Shown here piece after piece: positions 1-12,800 of a stretch of 64,000 nucleotides of DNA. Every line of letters starts with the position of its first letter. The stretch's first letter is position 1. The stretch comes from Gorsachius magnificus. Lineage: Eukaryota > Chordata > Aves > Pelecaniformes > Ardeidae. The translations under genes and the position numbers were made by a program. The stretch is from positions 19,963,821 through 20,027,820 of the forward strand of contig CM067081.1 of NCBI GenBank assembly GCA_034008185.1, given 5' to 3'. The notes below the pieces were generated by a model. The model searched no databases. It saw only the letters and a program-made list of their open reading frames with translations, and was not told the DNA's origin.

Positions 1-218
1 ATTTAGTCTGGAAATTAGAAGAAGGTTTCTAACCACCAAAACAATGAAGTTCTGGAACAGATTTGCAACAGGAGTAGGGGGTAAACATATCAAACTACCA
101 TTAAGATGGAGCTTGAAAAGTTTCTGGAAGGGATTATATGACAGAGTTTCCTGTAATAGCAAGAAACTGGACTCACTGACCTAGGGAGTCTCTTCCAGTC
201 TTAAGGTCCTGTATTCTG
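1..218 (+). mobile_element. Old CR1-type LINE 3' end fragment
   Basis: The block runs from a degraded C-terminal ORF2 region to a 3' tail near 190-218 that reads like the usual CR1 ending (TCTTCCAGTCTTAAGGTCC, then an ATTCTG-type terminus). It is heavily diverged, so I treat it as an ancient CR1/L3-like copy cut off by the window edge. The family assignment rests on pattern resemblance only. Confidence 0.5.
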
Positions 219-3200
219 TTTTGCACTGTCATTTTTTCTCCATAAAGACAAGAGATCTATCCAACGAAAACCCTCAAATGTTTAAAAACTAATAAAAAAT
301 ATTTTGCAAGTAAAAATTATGTTGATTATTGTAAACTCACTGCAAGTGATTTCAGAATAACACTTTACTGGGTATTATATTCTTAGTCTTTACTGTATTG
401 CAATGTCTTCTGCGGGCAGCCTGGCCAGTTTAGAATATAAGTTATTCTTTACTTTTTCAAAACTGAAATATGGGCTGTGCCACAAAGGTCATTTGAAGAC
501 CTATTATATCATGCAGTGAATAGTAATCTTATAGGATAGTGGATATTGTCTCATTATCTAACCTTTTGAAAGATCACTTTTGGTTAAATAAGCTGCAAAT
601 TAAACAGCTGAATGCAATTTATTTATAGATGCATATTGATTTGTTTATAAATATTATGAAAGGTATATGTCGTTCAACAACCGTAATGAAAACCACAGGT
701 AATGTTTTGTAGAAAGTTTTTTTTTTTCAATTTTTTATAGTATGGTTTCTATTATGTACAGTACAAACATATACACACTTATGGTATCTTTTCATTAAGA
801 GCTTTAGCCCATAAAGAATATCTGCAATGCCTAATGAAACTCAAAAATTGGAACACCAATACAGGGACTATTATATAATAAAAACAAAATGATCAAGGTG
901 TTACTGATCATAGGTGTTTTAAGATTCTACTTTTTTTTATTTGGTTTTGTTTTTCTAATCTTTTTCCTTCCACTACTATTTCTTGAAGTTGTGTTGGGCA
1001 ACCAACTAGTAGACTAGAATTCCATAAAAAGATGACGTGTTCCATTAACCAATAGTTTGTCCACATCTTTCTTCTTTGTGATGGCCAAGGGCAATTGAGG
1101 CTAAATAGATGAAGAAGTGAGGTTAAAGACAGAAAAGAAAGACAATATTGGCAAAAATGGCAGGGGAAGAAAGACAAGAGAGTAAGATAAAGAGGATAAA
1201 TGAAACTCTGTAAGGCAGAGATTACAAGGTTTGTGGTGTGGGGCAGTATAGAAGCCAACAATGACATCTAAGAAATTTTGGGGTCACATACTTTACAAAG
1301 GATTACACTCCATTTTCACTTCACCAGGTGGTAGAAACACACAGACATTTCTATAAACATAAGTGTTATCTGCATTCCAAACAAATTTTTTTCCAAGCCA
1401 ATCTTCAAATCAGTTGCAATAAGCTGTGTTCTGAAGGGTTTCATGAACCTCTACTTTCCAAGTGTTACATATATGAAGTCATGAAAGATCTTGTTCAAGT
1501 ATTTCCTCTTCATTCCTCAGAACTCTGATCTAGACACCCAGACAATTAGACTGATGTAAGGCTAAACTGTTCAGGCTGAAGAAGTCCTTCAGTCAAAGGA
1601 ATCTGTTTCCTTCTAATTCTGGAACAAACGCTGCTATTCTTTATCGTAGATAAGTATTGCTGATAGCAGAAGGTAGCTTTAAACTATGTACATTCTGTCC
1701 TACAATATACTATGCATCACTTGAAGGTTGGCTTGGTAGTGTTCTTAAGATGCCTACTCAAACATAAACTCTTCAAAATATATCAGATTACTTCTTCTCA
1801 GTTCAAATACAGTTGACTGCTTTTTGAGACAATTTTACTCCATGACAGGTAGAGGATGTCACTCTTCTTGTAAGTCATTGAGCATACTGTTGGTTCAGCT
1901 TTGTTGAATTTATCTACTGCCAGTCAATACGTTTGACATTTTTTAGTGAAGTTGCTGACATCAGGCCTGTCCATGAAAGCAGTGGTGTGGAGCCTATAAA
2001 TACATCCGTTTCAGATCTCTGGTGTTCATGAAGAGATTTTACTGCTTAGTGTTTGTGCTAATGCTAACTCTTTCAAACCATAAAAAAGAATTACTCGATC
2101 CAGATTATTCTTAAAAATAATCTGAATTATACATGGTTTTACAAGTGAAGAAGAATTTATATAGGTGTCTGAACATTTTCCTCCTTTCTCCTGATGTCAG
2201 TTGAAAAAATAATGGAAAAATAATGGTGTATTTCATCAGTTTTGTCTACATTCGAACATACAAATTAAAAAAAATGTGTCTACAGGGGGACAAGGTTTCT
2301 CCGGAGTTATAGACTATTATATATAAATACATTTCAGTACTATTCCAAAATTGCAAGCAAAACCATTACAATTTCTGTTTGAACTGTATAATCTAGAACA
2401 TTAATGAAAATCGCTACATAAAAGTCCTAGATAACACTGCTTGGTAATGTCTATTGCTAGGGCAGTGGTAAGAAGAAGGTACTCTTTGGTTACTTTTTTA
2501 ATGACTAATAAGAGTGATAGGTTTCACTTAAAGTGTTCTAAATTAGAAAACCACTCGTTTTCTACCATCTACCTCTGGATGCATCGAAGATTGCAAAAAC
2601 AGGTGCTTAAGCCCTCTTGAATTTTTTTCTGAACTTCTTCAGAACTTGAATGTTCTGATAACATTCAGTGCTGGATAAGCACTGTTGTAGACCAAAAGAT
2701 GTCCTGCTGATATATGCAACTGGAAAGGTTGGAAAATATGTAATGTGGAGGATGACTTAACGTGTTTTTGACTTTTACCAACCTAGAAGATATTCAAGGC
2801 TAATAATAGAAGTGGTCAGGAGCCAGCTGACCTGATGGAGTATATGAGATTCAATGTTGAAATTTCAACAGCTGTCTGGTTACTATGAGCGTAATTAGCT
2901 GGACAATGTGATGCTGTAGAACAAAGTTTATGAATTTACAGGACAACTTTGAGGAGACCTCCAAAATGGGTGGTGATTCATCTCCATGGCAGTGGTTGTC
3001 TAGGAGCTGTTTGGCCATCAGCTCACCTCTTTCCTTCGGGCGTGAGCAATGGTGGTGCTAGCTGCCACCAGCCCTGAGGTAACTCTCTCCCCTCACACCA
3101 AGTAGCCCTTCCAAGCTTCATCTGATGGCTAGGATGGTGTGAAAAATTCCCATCGACAACATACAGTAACGGCCAGTGTTGGAGAAGGTTTTGGCTTGAG

Positions 3201-3300
3201 TCATTGACTGAAGCCTGCGTCTCTGGGTGGGGCCGTTAGGAAGAAATTAGATTTATTGTTTTGACAATAGATGATAGGGAATTTCTGGTCTCCCACATAT
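219..3300. other. Upstream AT-rich flank, no gene recognised
   Basis: This stretch lies between an old LINE fragment and the CpG island. Open frames are short and low-complexity. The longest is a Leu/Ser/Phe-rich minus-strand frame at 908-1267 that resembles no family I know. A TATA-like string near 1990 has no CpG or exon context. I see no exon, RNA gene or clear repeat here. In mammals the region upstream of ZMYM2 holds its paralogue ZMYM5, but nothing in these bases resembles it. Confidence 0.5.
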
Positions 3301-3939
3301 GAAAATTATTAACCAAACATATCAAGGGTGGTGGAGGAAGAAGCCAGCCCTGAAGTGACTTCTGCACCACCCGAGAGCCAGGCTGCTCCGTGGGCTCCCC
3401 AGGCTCATCCCGCGGGAGGCTCCCAGCTCCAGACTGGAAATGGCGCCAGCGGCTTGAACCCGGCCCCTTGCGCAGGCACGAGGCGCTCTCCAGGGGACAC
3501 TGCTCCGCGTGGTTGGCACGGACTGGTAACCGGCTGGAGGAGGCAGGGCGGCCACTTGCGCTCTCTCTCCCTCCCTCTTCTGGGCAGAGGAGGATGAGTA
3601 AACGGGGCAGAGCGGGAGCAGCGCGCAAGGCGGGAGGCTGAGCGCCCCAAGTCCTCGAAAGAGCGGGCGTGAGTGCCATGGCCAGCGCGGGGGGAAGGAG
3701 CCGCGCAAGGGAAGTGCGCATCCTCCATTTTGGCGGAGGGCGGGCGGAGTGCTTGGCTCCCGGCGCCTGGCTGCCGCCTGAAGCACTGCTCCCCACCCCG
3801 CGGCACCGCCGGGGGCACCCGGCTCCTCTTCCCGCGGGGAGCCGGGCAGAGGTGCCTCAAATGGACGCCCCGCTGCGCCTCCCGTTGGTTCGAATTGGTC
3901 CCAAGTTCCCCGCAGCAGCTTCCGACAAAATGGAGGACG

Positions 3940-3981
3940 CCACCACTACTGCTACCACCACCACCACCACCACCACCAGCA
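3940..3981. repeat. ACC/CAC trinucleotide repeat in CpG island
   Basis: A run of ACC/ACT triplets, mostly pure CAC/ACC, followed by AGC and TCC triplets. Read in frame it would encode poly-Thr/Ser on + and poly-Gly/Trp/Val on -. These frames explain several of the long but meaningless open frames across this island. Confidence 0.8.
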
Positions 3982-4749
3982 GCTCCTCCAGGAGCCATGT
4001 CGGCGGCTGACATGGCGCCCTCCCCCGCAGCGGGCGGGGGCAGGAGGGCGTCCTAGGGCGAGGGCGGCAAGGAGGCGCTGCTCGGCGGGGCAGGCTGCGG
4101 GGGAGGCGCCCTCCCGGGGATACGTGCGCGCTCTCCCTTTGCCCTGTGGGAGCGCGTCCATTATCCACGCTGTCCCTCATGGAAATGGCCCCAGGTTCAA
4201 AGCCCTGCTAGGGGAAGGAGCGGGGTGAGACCTCTCGGAGGGCGACGGAGGAGCCCTGCCCAGCCCCATCGCTCGGCGGCGGGGGGAGGCGGAGAGGTAG
4301 AGGTGAGCCCGCGCCCCACAGCCGGGGCTGCGGCGTCCACGGGGACCGAGCGCAAGGCTGGGATGGGCAGCGCAACCTCCCCGCCTGCGGAGCGCGGCCG
4401 GCCCGGCCCGGCGGCAGCACAAAGTTCTGCAAGTTGCTGCTGTCAACGAGCGGCGCGGGCAGGGAGCCGGGAGCGCGAGCGCAGCCCTGGGACGCGGGTA
4501 ACGAGCCGGCGGGCAACGATCCGGGCTCCTCGAACCTGATGGATCAAAGTGGGAAGAACCCCAGGCATGGCCAGGAGGAAGATTGGCAGTTTATAGGGTC
4601 AACCGGCTGCGGGCGGCTCTGATGGATGGGCGGCCCACCCACTCCGCTCGCGCAGCGCGAGAGCCCGCCCCCTGGGGGAGCCAATGGCGGAGCAAGGAGG
4701 CGGATCTCCCCGAGCTCGCTTGGCCCGGTTCCTCCTCCCCTTCGCTAGC

Positions 4750-5077
4750 AGCTGCGCTTCGCCCGGGACTGGACCGAGTTAGAGTTGAGACGCCGGAGGA
4801 GTAGCGCAGAGTGCGTGCGTCCCCCGCGGGGAGGGGGGGTGGGGGGGTGTCCGTGCCTGCGAGCGGTGGGGGAGCCGGGTAAGGTGGGGGTGCTGCGCCT
4901 CAGGGGCGGGCTGGCGGGCGGTTGGCGGCGCGGAACTGCCCCCAGGGCGGGGATGGGAGAGCAGCCGCCGTGCCTCCGAGCTACCCGGGCTAAGTACCCC
5001 ACGGTGTCGTCGCCGCCGCGCCGCCACCTCTCGCGGCGGCGGAGGGGGCGCGGGCAGCACCGGGGGCAGCTCCGCGG
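4750..5077 (+). other. ZMYM2: Putative non-coding first exon of ZMYM2
   Basis: A strong donor (CGCGG|gtaagc) at 5078 closes a GC-rich segment downstream of a CCAAT box (4681) and several GC boxes. The left end is only a guess, placed after the promoter motifs. A second donor-like site (GAGCCGG|gtaagg) at 4879 would give a shorter alternative exon. The segment would be 5' UTR, because the ZMYM2 ATG lies about 21 kb downstream. Human ZMYM2 also has non-coding leading exons. No transcript evidence is visible, so exon use and start site are inferred. Confidence 0.4.
4828..4849 (+). other. G-quadruplex-prone G tract
   Basis: Guanine runs of 4, 7 and 7 are separated by single A or T bases. This can supply four or more short G runs with one-base loops, the classic intramolecular quadruplex pattern. 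It falls inside the putative first exon, so it could act at DNA or 5' UTR RNA level. Structure is predicted from pattern only. Confidence 0.6.
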
Positions 5078-5658
5078 GTAAGCATCGTGGCCTGGAGGTG
5101 GGCGACGGGGGTAAATGGGGGGCGCTCCGGGGCAGCCCTGAGGGGGGGCAGGGGCATTTGGGGGAAGGGCCGGGTCTGTTGTAGCGCCTCCTATTTTAAC
5201 TCCCTCCCTGCCTTCCCCGCCGGGCCCTCGGCTGTTGTTCTGCCCCGGTGCCTCCCCCACCCACCGCCCTCGCCGCCCCCCCGCGGGTGCCTCCCTCCCC
5301 TCCCCTGCCCGGCGCGGCGCTCCGCGGATCCTGCCGCCGTCGCTGCTCCCCTCCCGTATTGTTTGGCTGGGTCTCTCTAATGGCGGACAGGAGGCGGCAG
5401 TGCTGCTGGCCGACTGCAGGGGGGCAAACCCGAGACCGGGGGCAACTGCCGCGGGGGCGTGCGGGGGGCCGAGGCGCTCGCCCGGCGCTGAGGCGCCGCC
5501 GCTGAGGGCCCTGCGACCCCCTGGGGCGCCGGTTCAGGGCTGCTTAGGCAAGTTAGCAGGTAATATTTGCTCCCCGCCGTGGGTGCCGCCGCTGCCGTTC
5601 CCCCCGCACGCGCGCGCAGAAGCCCCCGGTGTTGCTGCGCCTGGGGGGTCCTTGTCCG

Positions 5659-5680
5659 CCCCCCCCCCCCCCCCCCCCCC
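5659..5680 (+). repeat. Poly(C) tract, 22 C
   Basis: An uninterrupted run of 22 cytosines at the right edge of the CpG island. The strand pair could form i-motif and quadruplex structures, and the run length is prone to sequencing and assembly error. Confidence 0.9.
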
Positions 5681-5901
5681 GGCCGCCTTCAGCGGGGGCA
5701 GGCGGCGTGGGTGTGCTTGAGGAGTACCCCACTAGCCCCGGGGAGGGCAGTTGTTATTTATTTATTTATTTAAAGGGTCGGGATTAAAGGGAAGTGGTGG
5801 GTGATGCAGGCGGTACCTGCCCTGGCCAGGCAAAGGAAAGGCTGCTCGGGGGCGCTGCCTGCTCCTCGCTGCCCCGTGTTAACCCCATGTCTTTCCCTTA
5901 G

Positions 5902-5959
5902 GCTCCAGCCCAGTTTGGTGCAGCCTTGGCAGAGACCGACACGGAGAGGGAGCTCCATT
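5902..5959 (+). other. Candidate alternative 5' UTR exon (58 nt)
   Basis: A good acceptor (CTTTCCCTTAG) precedes 5902 and a good donor (CCATT|gtgagt) follows 5959. The piece is just downstream of the CpG island, where vertebrate genes often carry alternative leader exons. There is no coding evidence. It may be a chance pair of splice-like sites. Confidence 0.22.
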
Positions 5960-8900
5960 GTGAGTGTTATTTACGTATGTTTCTGCCTCGGCCAGACCTG
6001 CTGAGGGAGGGCTTGACCCACCCCCCCATATTCTCCGGAGGCAGGGGTAGAAGGAGGGGCCTCCAGGCTTGGGTGGGGAAATTCCTGGGTCCAGCAGCTG
6101 CTGCCCTGGGGCGAAGCCCCAGTAATGGCTGTGAGGCGGCTCCTCCTGGGGTGGGCGCTGCTGCTGCAGACATCGCTCCTGCAATACCAACTCCGGCAAG
6201 CAGACGACGGGCTGCTGCCGCTGCTCACATTACCCGGCTCGGGAGGGAGGGGGAGGGCATATTTCGGGTGCCCTCTAGAGTTTTAGAGCGTGTATTAAAC
6301 CCCTGATGAAACACCTTTAGCCATCTTGAAATTTTTTCCCCCTCTTTTTCCAATCCCGTGTCCTGCGTATCTTGAGGCTAAGAAGAGGAATGAGAGGTTT
6401 AAAATAACCCAGCAATTTGTGGAGTGTACTCCAGTGTCTCTCCTTTGTGCGTTCAGACGGGTTTTTCACGCCTGCCCATTTGCCTGGGTGATTTTGTTGG
6501 GCGCCTGTGGCAGTTTGTGCGCTTTGGCAGGGCTTCTGAACCATCTGCTTTGCCCCTTCCCCAAAAAGATGGAGGTCACTGGGGAAACCCACAGCTTTTT
6601 CATAGTGAGCATTTTCAGTGTTTCGTCTGTATGGGATTTTGAAAGCAGATTGTGATCTCTGTTAAGTCAGCCAAGGAGAGGCCGATTACTGATCCCTGTC
6701 CGTAGGGTTGGGGTGTAATTTGGCACTGTTTTGCGCCCCTTTTGCTAATGGGGTGGGTTGGTTTTTTTTTTTTGCTGCTCGAGGGATTCTGAAATCGCCA
6801 AAGTAGTGCAGCGAAGGAGAAAGTAAGGCGGTGTGCGCATGGGGAGAGGTTTGAGGAGCCGAGTTGGGATGCGGCCGCCGTCCGCGGGCTGTCGCCGCTA
6901 GAGGCCGCCGCGAAAGGCGCAGCCGGCCCCGGCGGGTCCGGTGGGTAACGTGCGGCCGGGGAACAAAACAAAAAGGCAGCGCCCGGCTTGTGCTCTGGGT
7001 TCTTCACTTGGGTACAGGGGGGATTCGGCGATTGTAGTCTTCCCCACCACTTGTATCTTGAAATATTTTTTTTTTCCCCCTTCCCCCCTTGCCCCTTCTC
7101 ATTCTACATAGTAGATTTCCCAGATTTGCATAGCTTGCAACTTTCTTTGTCGCTTTTTGGTGGCTTACATATACAAAGAATAAATGGTTCTCTGCAAAAC
7201 CTCAATGTTTAGGAGGGAGGCATCAGATTTGGATTTAGTCTGAGCTTTTAAAATTCCCGACCTCGTGAAAGACGCTGAGAGTTTGTATGGCCTGTTATCA
7301 TCAATAAAGTGGTCCATTCTAAACTTTAACTTATTACTGTACTTTTTAAATTATAATTGTAATTTATTAACTCTTACCGCATCCTGGATGTAAGGCTACC
7401 ATCTGATTTTTACATTCCAGTCTAACAGCTGTTCTGTTCTGATGCTTCTTCATGTTAAAAAGTTCTAAGAGTGATCAAGGCAAATAATGCTTTGGAAGGA
7501 GGGAGGCTGTTGTATTGGAAGGGAGTGAAAAAGGAAGTTGTGTACTGGAGCTGGTGTGAAAAAATTATTGCAGCTTTGTGTGGCTGCCTATGGAAAGATG
7601 AGAATGCTGCCTAGAACAGCTGTATAGCTAAGATTCAGTAAACCTCAGTAAGCAGTTGCCAAATGGTTTGTGAATTACACTAACGTCTTGCACAAAAGCA
7701 TGCTAGTAGATGGCACCTTGTCCTCCGCCAACTATGGTGGTGGTGGTACAGCCTTTTCTCTAGCACATGACTGGAGGTAAAAAGTGTATCCTGTGGCACG
7801 TGATAGGCCACAGTGTTGTGTGTGGGAATGTATTTGATGCTCACTGCTGCAAGGTCAGCTCTAGGAACCAAACTCAGCCAGAACTTGTGAAATAAAAATG
7901 ATGATGGGACATTATTAGGTAGTTAAACTAAATTGTTTTGATAAAAGACTCTCTTAATTAGAGTATCTAATAAATTTGCTTTGCATTATTGTTACTAATT
8001 CTCTTTGACCCCCAAATATATAATTGCATTCTAGTATTGCTTGCCCTGGAATAATATGCTAAGAAGGATTTGCATCAGCAAGAATGTACAAATGCCAGTG
8101 AAAAAGCGAAAGCAAGTTTCTTTGTCTTCAGCAGAGCTTGTTCAAGTATATGGAGGGATGTGGGACCAAAACTGGTACAACCTCTTTCAGATTTTTGCTG
8201 GCTTTCTTTCCTTTTTTTTTTTTTTATGTCCAGCAGCATCATGAACAGTCTTGCATTGTTAGAGTAGCTTTCTTTTTGGTTTCAAGGACTAAATACAGAA
8301 TTACTGAAATTCTGTCTCTTGTGTCAGAGTTTTCGATCAATTGATATACTACGTAACAAAAGCAGAATGAGGAGTTCTGCGAAGAATTTATATCAAATAT
8401 TGCTACTAATGGAAAATCCACTGTTTGTGGAGAACAGTTTCTTTTTTGGAAAAGACATGTACATCACAAATAACAATGAATCCAACCTAGCTGTGGAAAG
8501 GGATTGAAATTTGAAGTTCAGAAGAGTTCAAAAGACCAGTAAGCTGCCCCTTCTGAGAAGTTTGAGGTAATGCTTGCCACATGAGGCTCTTAAAGTCCTG
8601 TGTCCTACAGGAGTTTTGTTGTCTGCTGAAATTGTTGAGTTTAACTCAACAGTTGAAAGCACTTTTTTTGCAACTTTTTAACTTTAATTTCGTTTCAGTG
8701 ATTTAATCTTACTGGGTGAATTCTCCAGGAGGAAAAGCTGGATTTCTAAGAGATCAGAGTTCAGAGGACGCTTAGCTTTTCTTCCATACTTGTAGCCTAC
8801 CCTACATGCCGTTGGTAAATATGGCTGGCAGTAGATGCTAACTTGGTATATGTTTGATCCACTACTATTAAAATTCTTCATTTTGGACCAAGATTTGTGA

Positions 8901-9279
8901 GTTTGTCAGATAGCACTTTGTACTTCTACGAGAAATTTTAGGTAGAAGGGAGCACTTGTGAGACTTCTGGAATGCAGTTGCATGATACGTCCTGTTCAAT
9001 TAACACTTTGACTATATTGATTTTATTTTAGCTTTCCAGCTGTACAATGGCTTCTGACTCCTCCTCTTTGTTGCCCAAGATGCGTGCATTGGTATAGATG
9101 CACTTTAACTGGACTATCGATCCTGCCACCTTAGGGAGAAGCCCTAATTCCTATGTGACTGTTCCCAGGTGCTTCTGTGGTTTCTAATGTATCAACAAGC
9201 CTTGCATCTTTGTTGCTGTGTGGATCTCCATACCTTACCCCCACTGGGATGTCCAAGGAGCATTCATTACTGCTCTGGG

Positions 9280-9885
9280 TGGCTTGGCTGAATGTGAGCC
9301 GGCAGTGTGCCCAGGTGGCCAAGAAGGCCAACAGCATCCTGGCTTGCATCAAGAATAGTGTGGCCAGCAGGAGTAGGGAAGTGATCATCTCCCTGTACTC
9401 GGCACTGGTGAGGCCACGCCTCAAATACTGTGTTCAGTTTTGGGCCCCTCGCTACCAGAAGGATATTGAGGTGCTGGAGCATGTACAGAGAAGGGCAACA
9501 AAGCTGGTGAAGAGTCTGGAGCACAAGTCTGATGAGGAGCAGCTGAGGGAACTGGGGTTGTTTGGTCTGGATAAGAGGAGGCTGAGGGGAGACCTTATCC
9601 TCTCCACAACTTCCTGAAAGGAGGTTGTAGCAAGGTGGCGGTCTGTCTCTTCTACCAAGTAACAAATGATAGGACAAGAGGATTGGACATTAGGAAAAAT
9701 TACTTCACTGAAAGGGTTGTCAAGCACTGGCACAGGCTACCCAGGGAAGTGGTTGAGTCCCCATCCCTAGAGGTATTTAGAAGACCAGTAGGTGTGGTGC
9801 TTAGGGACATGGTTTAGCATTGTTAGATTTATGGTTGGACTCAATGATCTTAAGGGGCTTTTCCAACATACATGATTCTATTATT
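9280..9885 (+). mobile_element. CR1 LINE, 5'-truncated, sense orientation
   Basis: The block encodes the C-terminal part of CR1 ORF2 in two pieces. The first, within 9177-9617, includes [20 protein letters not shown] and [13 protein letters not shown] motifs. The second, 9635-9817, includes [19 protein letters not shown] and is in another frame. It ends with the usual CR1 tail (GGGGCTTTTCCAAC then GATTCTATTATTTC) near 9885. The frame break and loss of all upstream reverse transcriptase sequence make it a dead copy. It is the same subfamily as the copy at 30245. Confidence 0.9.
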
Positions 9886-12800
9886 TCAATTTTACTTTTT
9901 TATACTTAAATTGTTTTGGCAATTTAAGGCTTTTGTCTTCTCTGAGCTTCCAGAAATTATCAATTTTAAGCCAAAAAACCATACTTATTCTCTAAAACTC
10001 TGTGACACTTGAGACCAGTAGGATTCACAGACACACACAAAAATTTGATTATATGTCTGTATGGATGAGTACATCAACAGTTGCGATAGATGAGATCAAC
10101 GATTGTCCTTTATAGACAGGTTAGATCATGACTGAGGGATTCCCATGCCTTCACCTGAAGCATCTTGTGGGTTGGACATGTCAACAATCAAAGTTGTTTT
10201 CTTACTCCAATTTGCTCTCAGAACAAAATTTATTTCAATCAATGGTGATAATACAGATGACATCACATTCTACTAGTCCAACATAATTAGAATTAACAGA
10301 TTATTCAGTTTTGTGTTTGAGAGTCTCCAGTGACATGATTGCCGCCAATGTATTTTTCAAACTGCTCTGTGTTTGGAGGGTATTCTTGCTTTGTAAGTTT
10401 GTCTTAATGCGTAAGCACTGTGTCTTTCTCTGTGTTTCCCAAGCCACCTTCACCATAATTTCCTTCTCTGGTCCTTCGACCATCAGCCACCTGAGTCTGA
10501 TGGTGGTGGCAGGGGTTCATCACTGAGGCAGGGGTGTGGAAGCAAGTGTTCAGTGCTCCAGAGTAGCTGTAGTAATGGTTTGAAATGTACTCAGGTGTTA
10601 CCAGTGCTCTCCCCAAACATGCTGAGCATCAGTTGCACAAGAGGATTGTGGTGGGGTTTTTGTTTGCTTTGTTTGTCTGAGGTGAGACTACTTAATCATG
10701 CATTGCTGTTGCGCAGAAATTATAGTTTTAGATCTCTAACATACTTAACACTCACTATATTACTGCTTTACCTAAAATAAATTAATTAGTTACTGTGTAC
10801 TTAACTGTGCATTAAGGTTCATAAACTTTTTCCTTAACTCTTACAAGACTATCAGAACCCTTCAGTTTGTATCACTGTAGCTTCTAAAAGTCATAATACC
10901 TAAATTGGTGTACCTAGTCTATCAAGGCATAGTCCCTACTCATTAGTGTTAATACTTCTTGACACATGCTAAGTAGGATGTCATCTTAATTCCACCTTTT
11001 CCCCTGTTTAATAGATTGTACAAAGTAGTGATGTACATTTGGTCGCATGCTCTGTTAACTGATAGGACAACAACCGCTTAGATACTCGCACCATAGCTCA
11101 TCAATCTAACTCTTGGGAGGCTGGCAAAGAAAGCAGATCATTAGGAGACAACAGTGGCATTATGAAGGAATTCATACTGGTTTCTACATGCAGTTTTCTC
11201 TATTCTTTTGTTATGAAAGATGGCACTGGAAGAAGATGTTAAAATTGGGCATAACCCATAGGGTAACTATGCACACGATTTTTCTAATTTAGGCTTGTTA
11301 CAGCTCATAGTCACTCTTAGAAACATAGACCTGTTTGTTTTCCTCCTGCAGATTTTTGTTGGAAGCATATTGGCATCTTGTGTTCCTTTAGGCTCTTCAG
11401 TGCAATATAACCATACTGGACTTTAAACAAAAGCTCGCTCATGATGGAACTTTTTTTTTTTTTTTCCCCTCCCCCCTCTCCTTGAAAGTTTTAACCTTCG
11501 TGAAAACCTTACTTCTTTCTGGAGTTCCTTTTCTTTAATCCCTGTAAGACCTCTCCAGTTTGGCATTTACCCCTAGTACTACATCAAATTTCTCTAAAAG
11601 TTATTTTGTTAGTCTCATTCATAAACTCAGCTATCATCTCTGTACGCATGACCTTCAAGTGTCTCTCTCTTCCAGACTTGCTGCCTTCTATACCAGCTAA
11701 ATCTCAGTGTGTGCTTCTGACTTCTCTTTGTGGATGTCTGACCTTTAGCTCGGGATAGTATCGCAAAGGCAATCCTTCCTTCTCAAAAAGAAAACTCTCC
11801 AGGCTGTCTGTCACTTGCGGACAGCGTTGTCATGAGATCTTTGGTTTAAGCCTGTAATCTAGCTCTTGTTTTAGACACAGCACACGCTACTCTTCTAACA
11901 GACTGCAGATTTCTTCCACATAGCAAGATGTCTCTTAATTGTTAATAAACAATTAAGTGTTAGTTATTTACATGCATTATTAACACAACTACATAAATCT
12001 CATACCTTGCTTTTGGTCTCTGTACCTTGTGGTAACAGTTTTTCTTATGGCTGTGCTAAAAATGATCCTGCTCTGTTGATGCAGATTTAGAATCCTGAAC
12101 AAGAGTGCTTTCCTTGTTTTCTGCTTTGACTCTCTGGTGGTTTTGCATCTTATATTTACCTTTAATTTAAAGTTGGGGTTTAGATGTGAAGGGTATTACC
12201 TATCTTTTTTGTTGTTGTTAATGAGATTTTAAGTGCTGTTTAGAAAGTGACATCATGAGCAGTTAAACACTATTGTTCATTCTCCTCCTGGTTGGAGAAG
12301 TTCCCTATGTGCACCCTTTAAAGCAGCTGAAACCTGGTAATGCAAAGGAACCTAACTTTAGGAAACAAAGCCTACTAAAACCAAAACCAAACCACCACCT
12401 TTCCTGTCACTCTAGGACTCAAACACACCATCCTTAGAACAAGAACTAATTCTAACCATTGTTTATGGTGGTGCTGTTTCCTTGTATTCTCCTTTTTGTC
12501 TCTCTCCATCTGTTGTCCCTTATGTTTAGCTTGTTTGCTCTTTGAACAGTCTTATTCTGTGTTTGTACGGTGGTTAGTATAATGTGCTCTGTAACTTTGG
12601 CTCCTAGGAGCCTGTGATAAGAGTAGCAATATGTGGGTGTGGTATTAGTGTCTTTTTTTCTTTTTTTTTTTTTTTTTTAATGTGTGTGGAAAGGGGAAGA
12701 CTACTTAGTGTTCTGTTATACCTGAAATAATTTCATCATTTTGTTTGAGCAAGAATTGATGATTAATATGCCAGCCTATGTATGTTTAAGAACTCTTACT

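Larger units (their letters stand above)
3350..5720. promoter_or_regulatory. ZMYM2: CpG island promoter of ZMYM2
   Basis: About 2.4 kb of very GC- and CpG-rich sequence stands out sharply from the AT-rich surroundings. It contains many GC boxes (GGGCGG, for example near 4032, 4610, 4628 and 4905), a CCAAT motif at 4681 beside ATGGCGG, inverted CCAAT motifs near 3885-3900, E2F/YY1-like TTTTGGCGG near 3727, AAAATGGAGG near 3927, and an NRF1-like TGCGCAGGCAC near 3470. The lack of a clear TATA box and the many GC boxes fit a housekeeping promoter with dispersed start sites. Smaller GC-rich pockets follow near 6110-6260 and 6860-6990. The link to ZMYM2 is inferred from strand and position, because it is the only island upstream of the coding exons. 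Divergent transcription to the left is possible but not shown. Confidence 0.8.

Noticed and set aside
908..1267. 119-codon minus-strand open frame upstream of the CpG island
   Set aside because: Low-complexity Leu/Ser/Phe composition from AT-rich sequence, no splice or promoter context, no family resemblance.
1985..2010. TATA-like CCTATAAATAC as a promoter
   Set aside because: Isolated AT-rich match without exon, CpG context or downstream gene.
3405..4013. 202-codon minus-strand open frame in the CpG island, possible divergent gene
   Set aside because: GC-rich islands give long chance frames in several phases at once. This one is built on the trinucleotide repeat and shows no known domain. 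Kept only as a note on the inverted repeat.
4745..5260. 171-codon minus-strand open frame, Pro/Arg rich
   Set aside because: Overlaps the likely first exon and is open only because of GC bias.
9177..9817. Two consecutive open frames considered as a host gene
   Set aside because: Both are CR1 ORF2 remnants ending in a CR1 3' tail.
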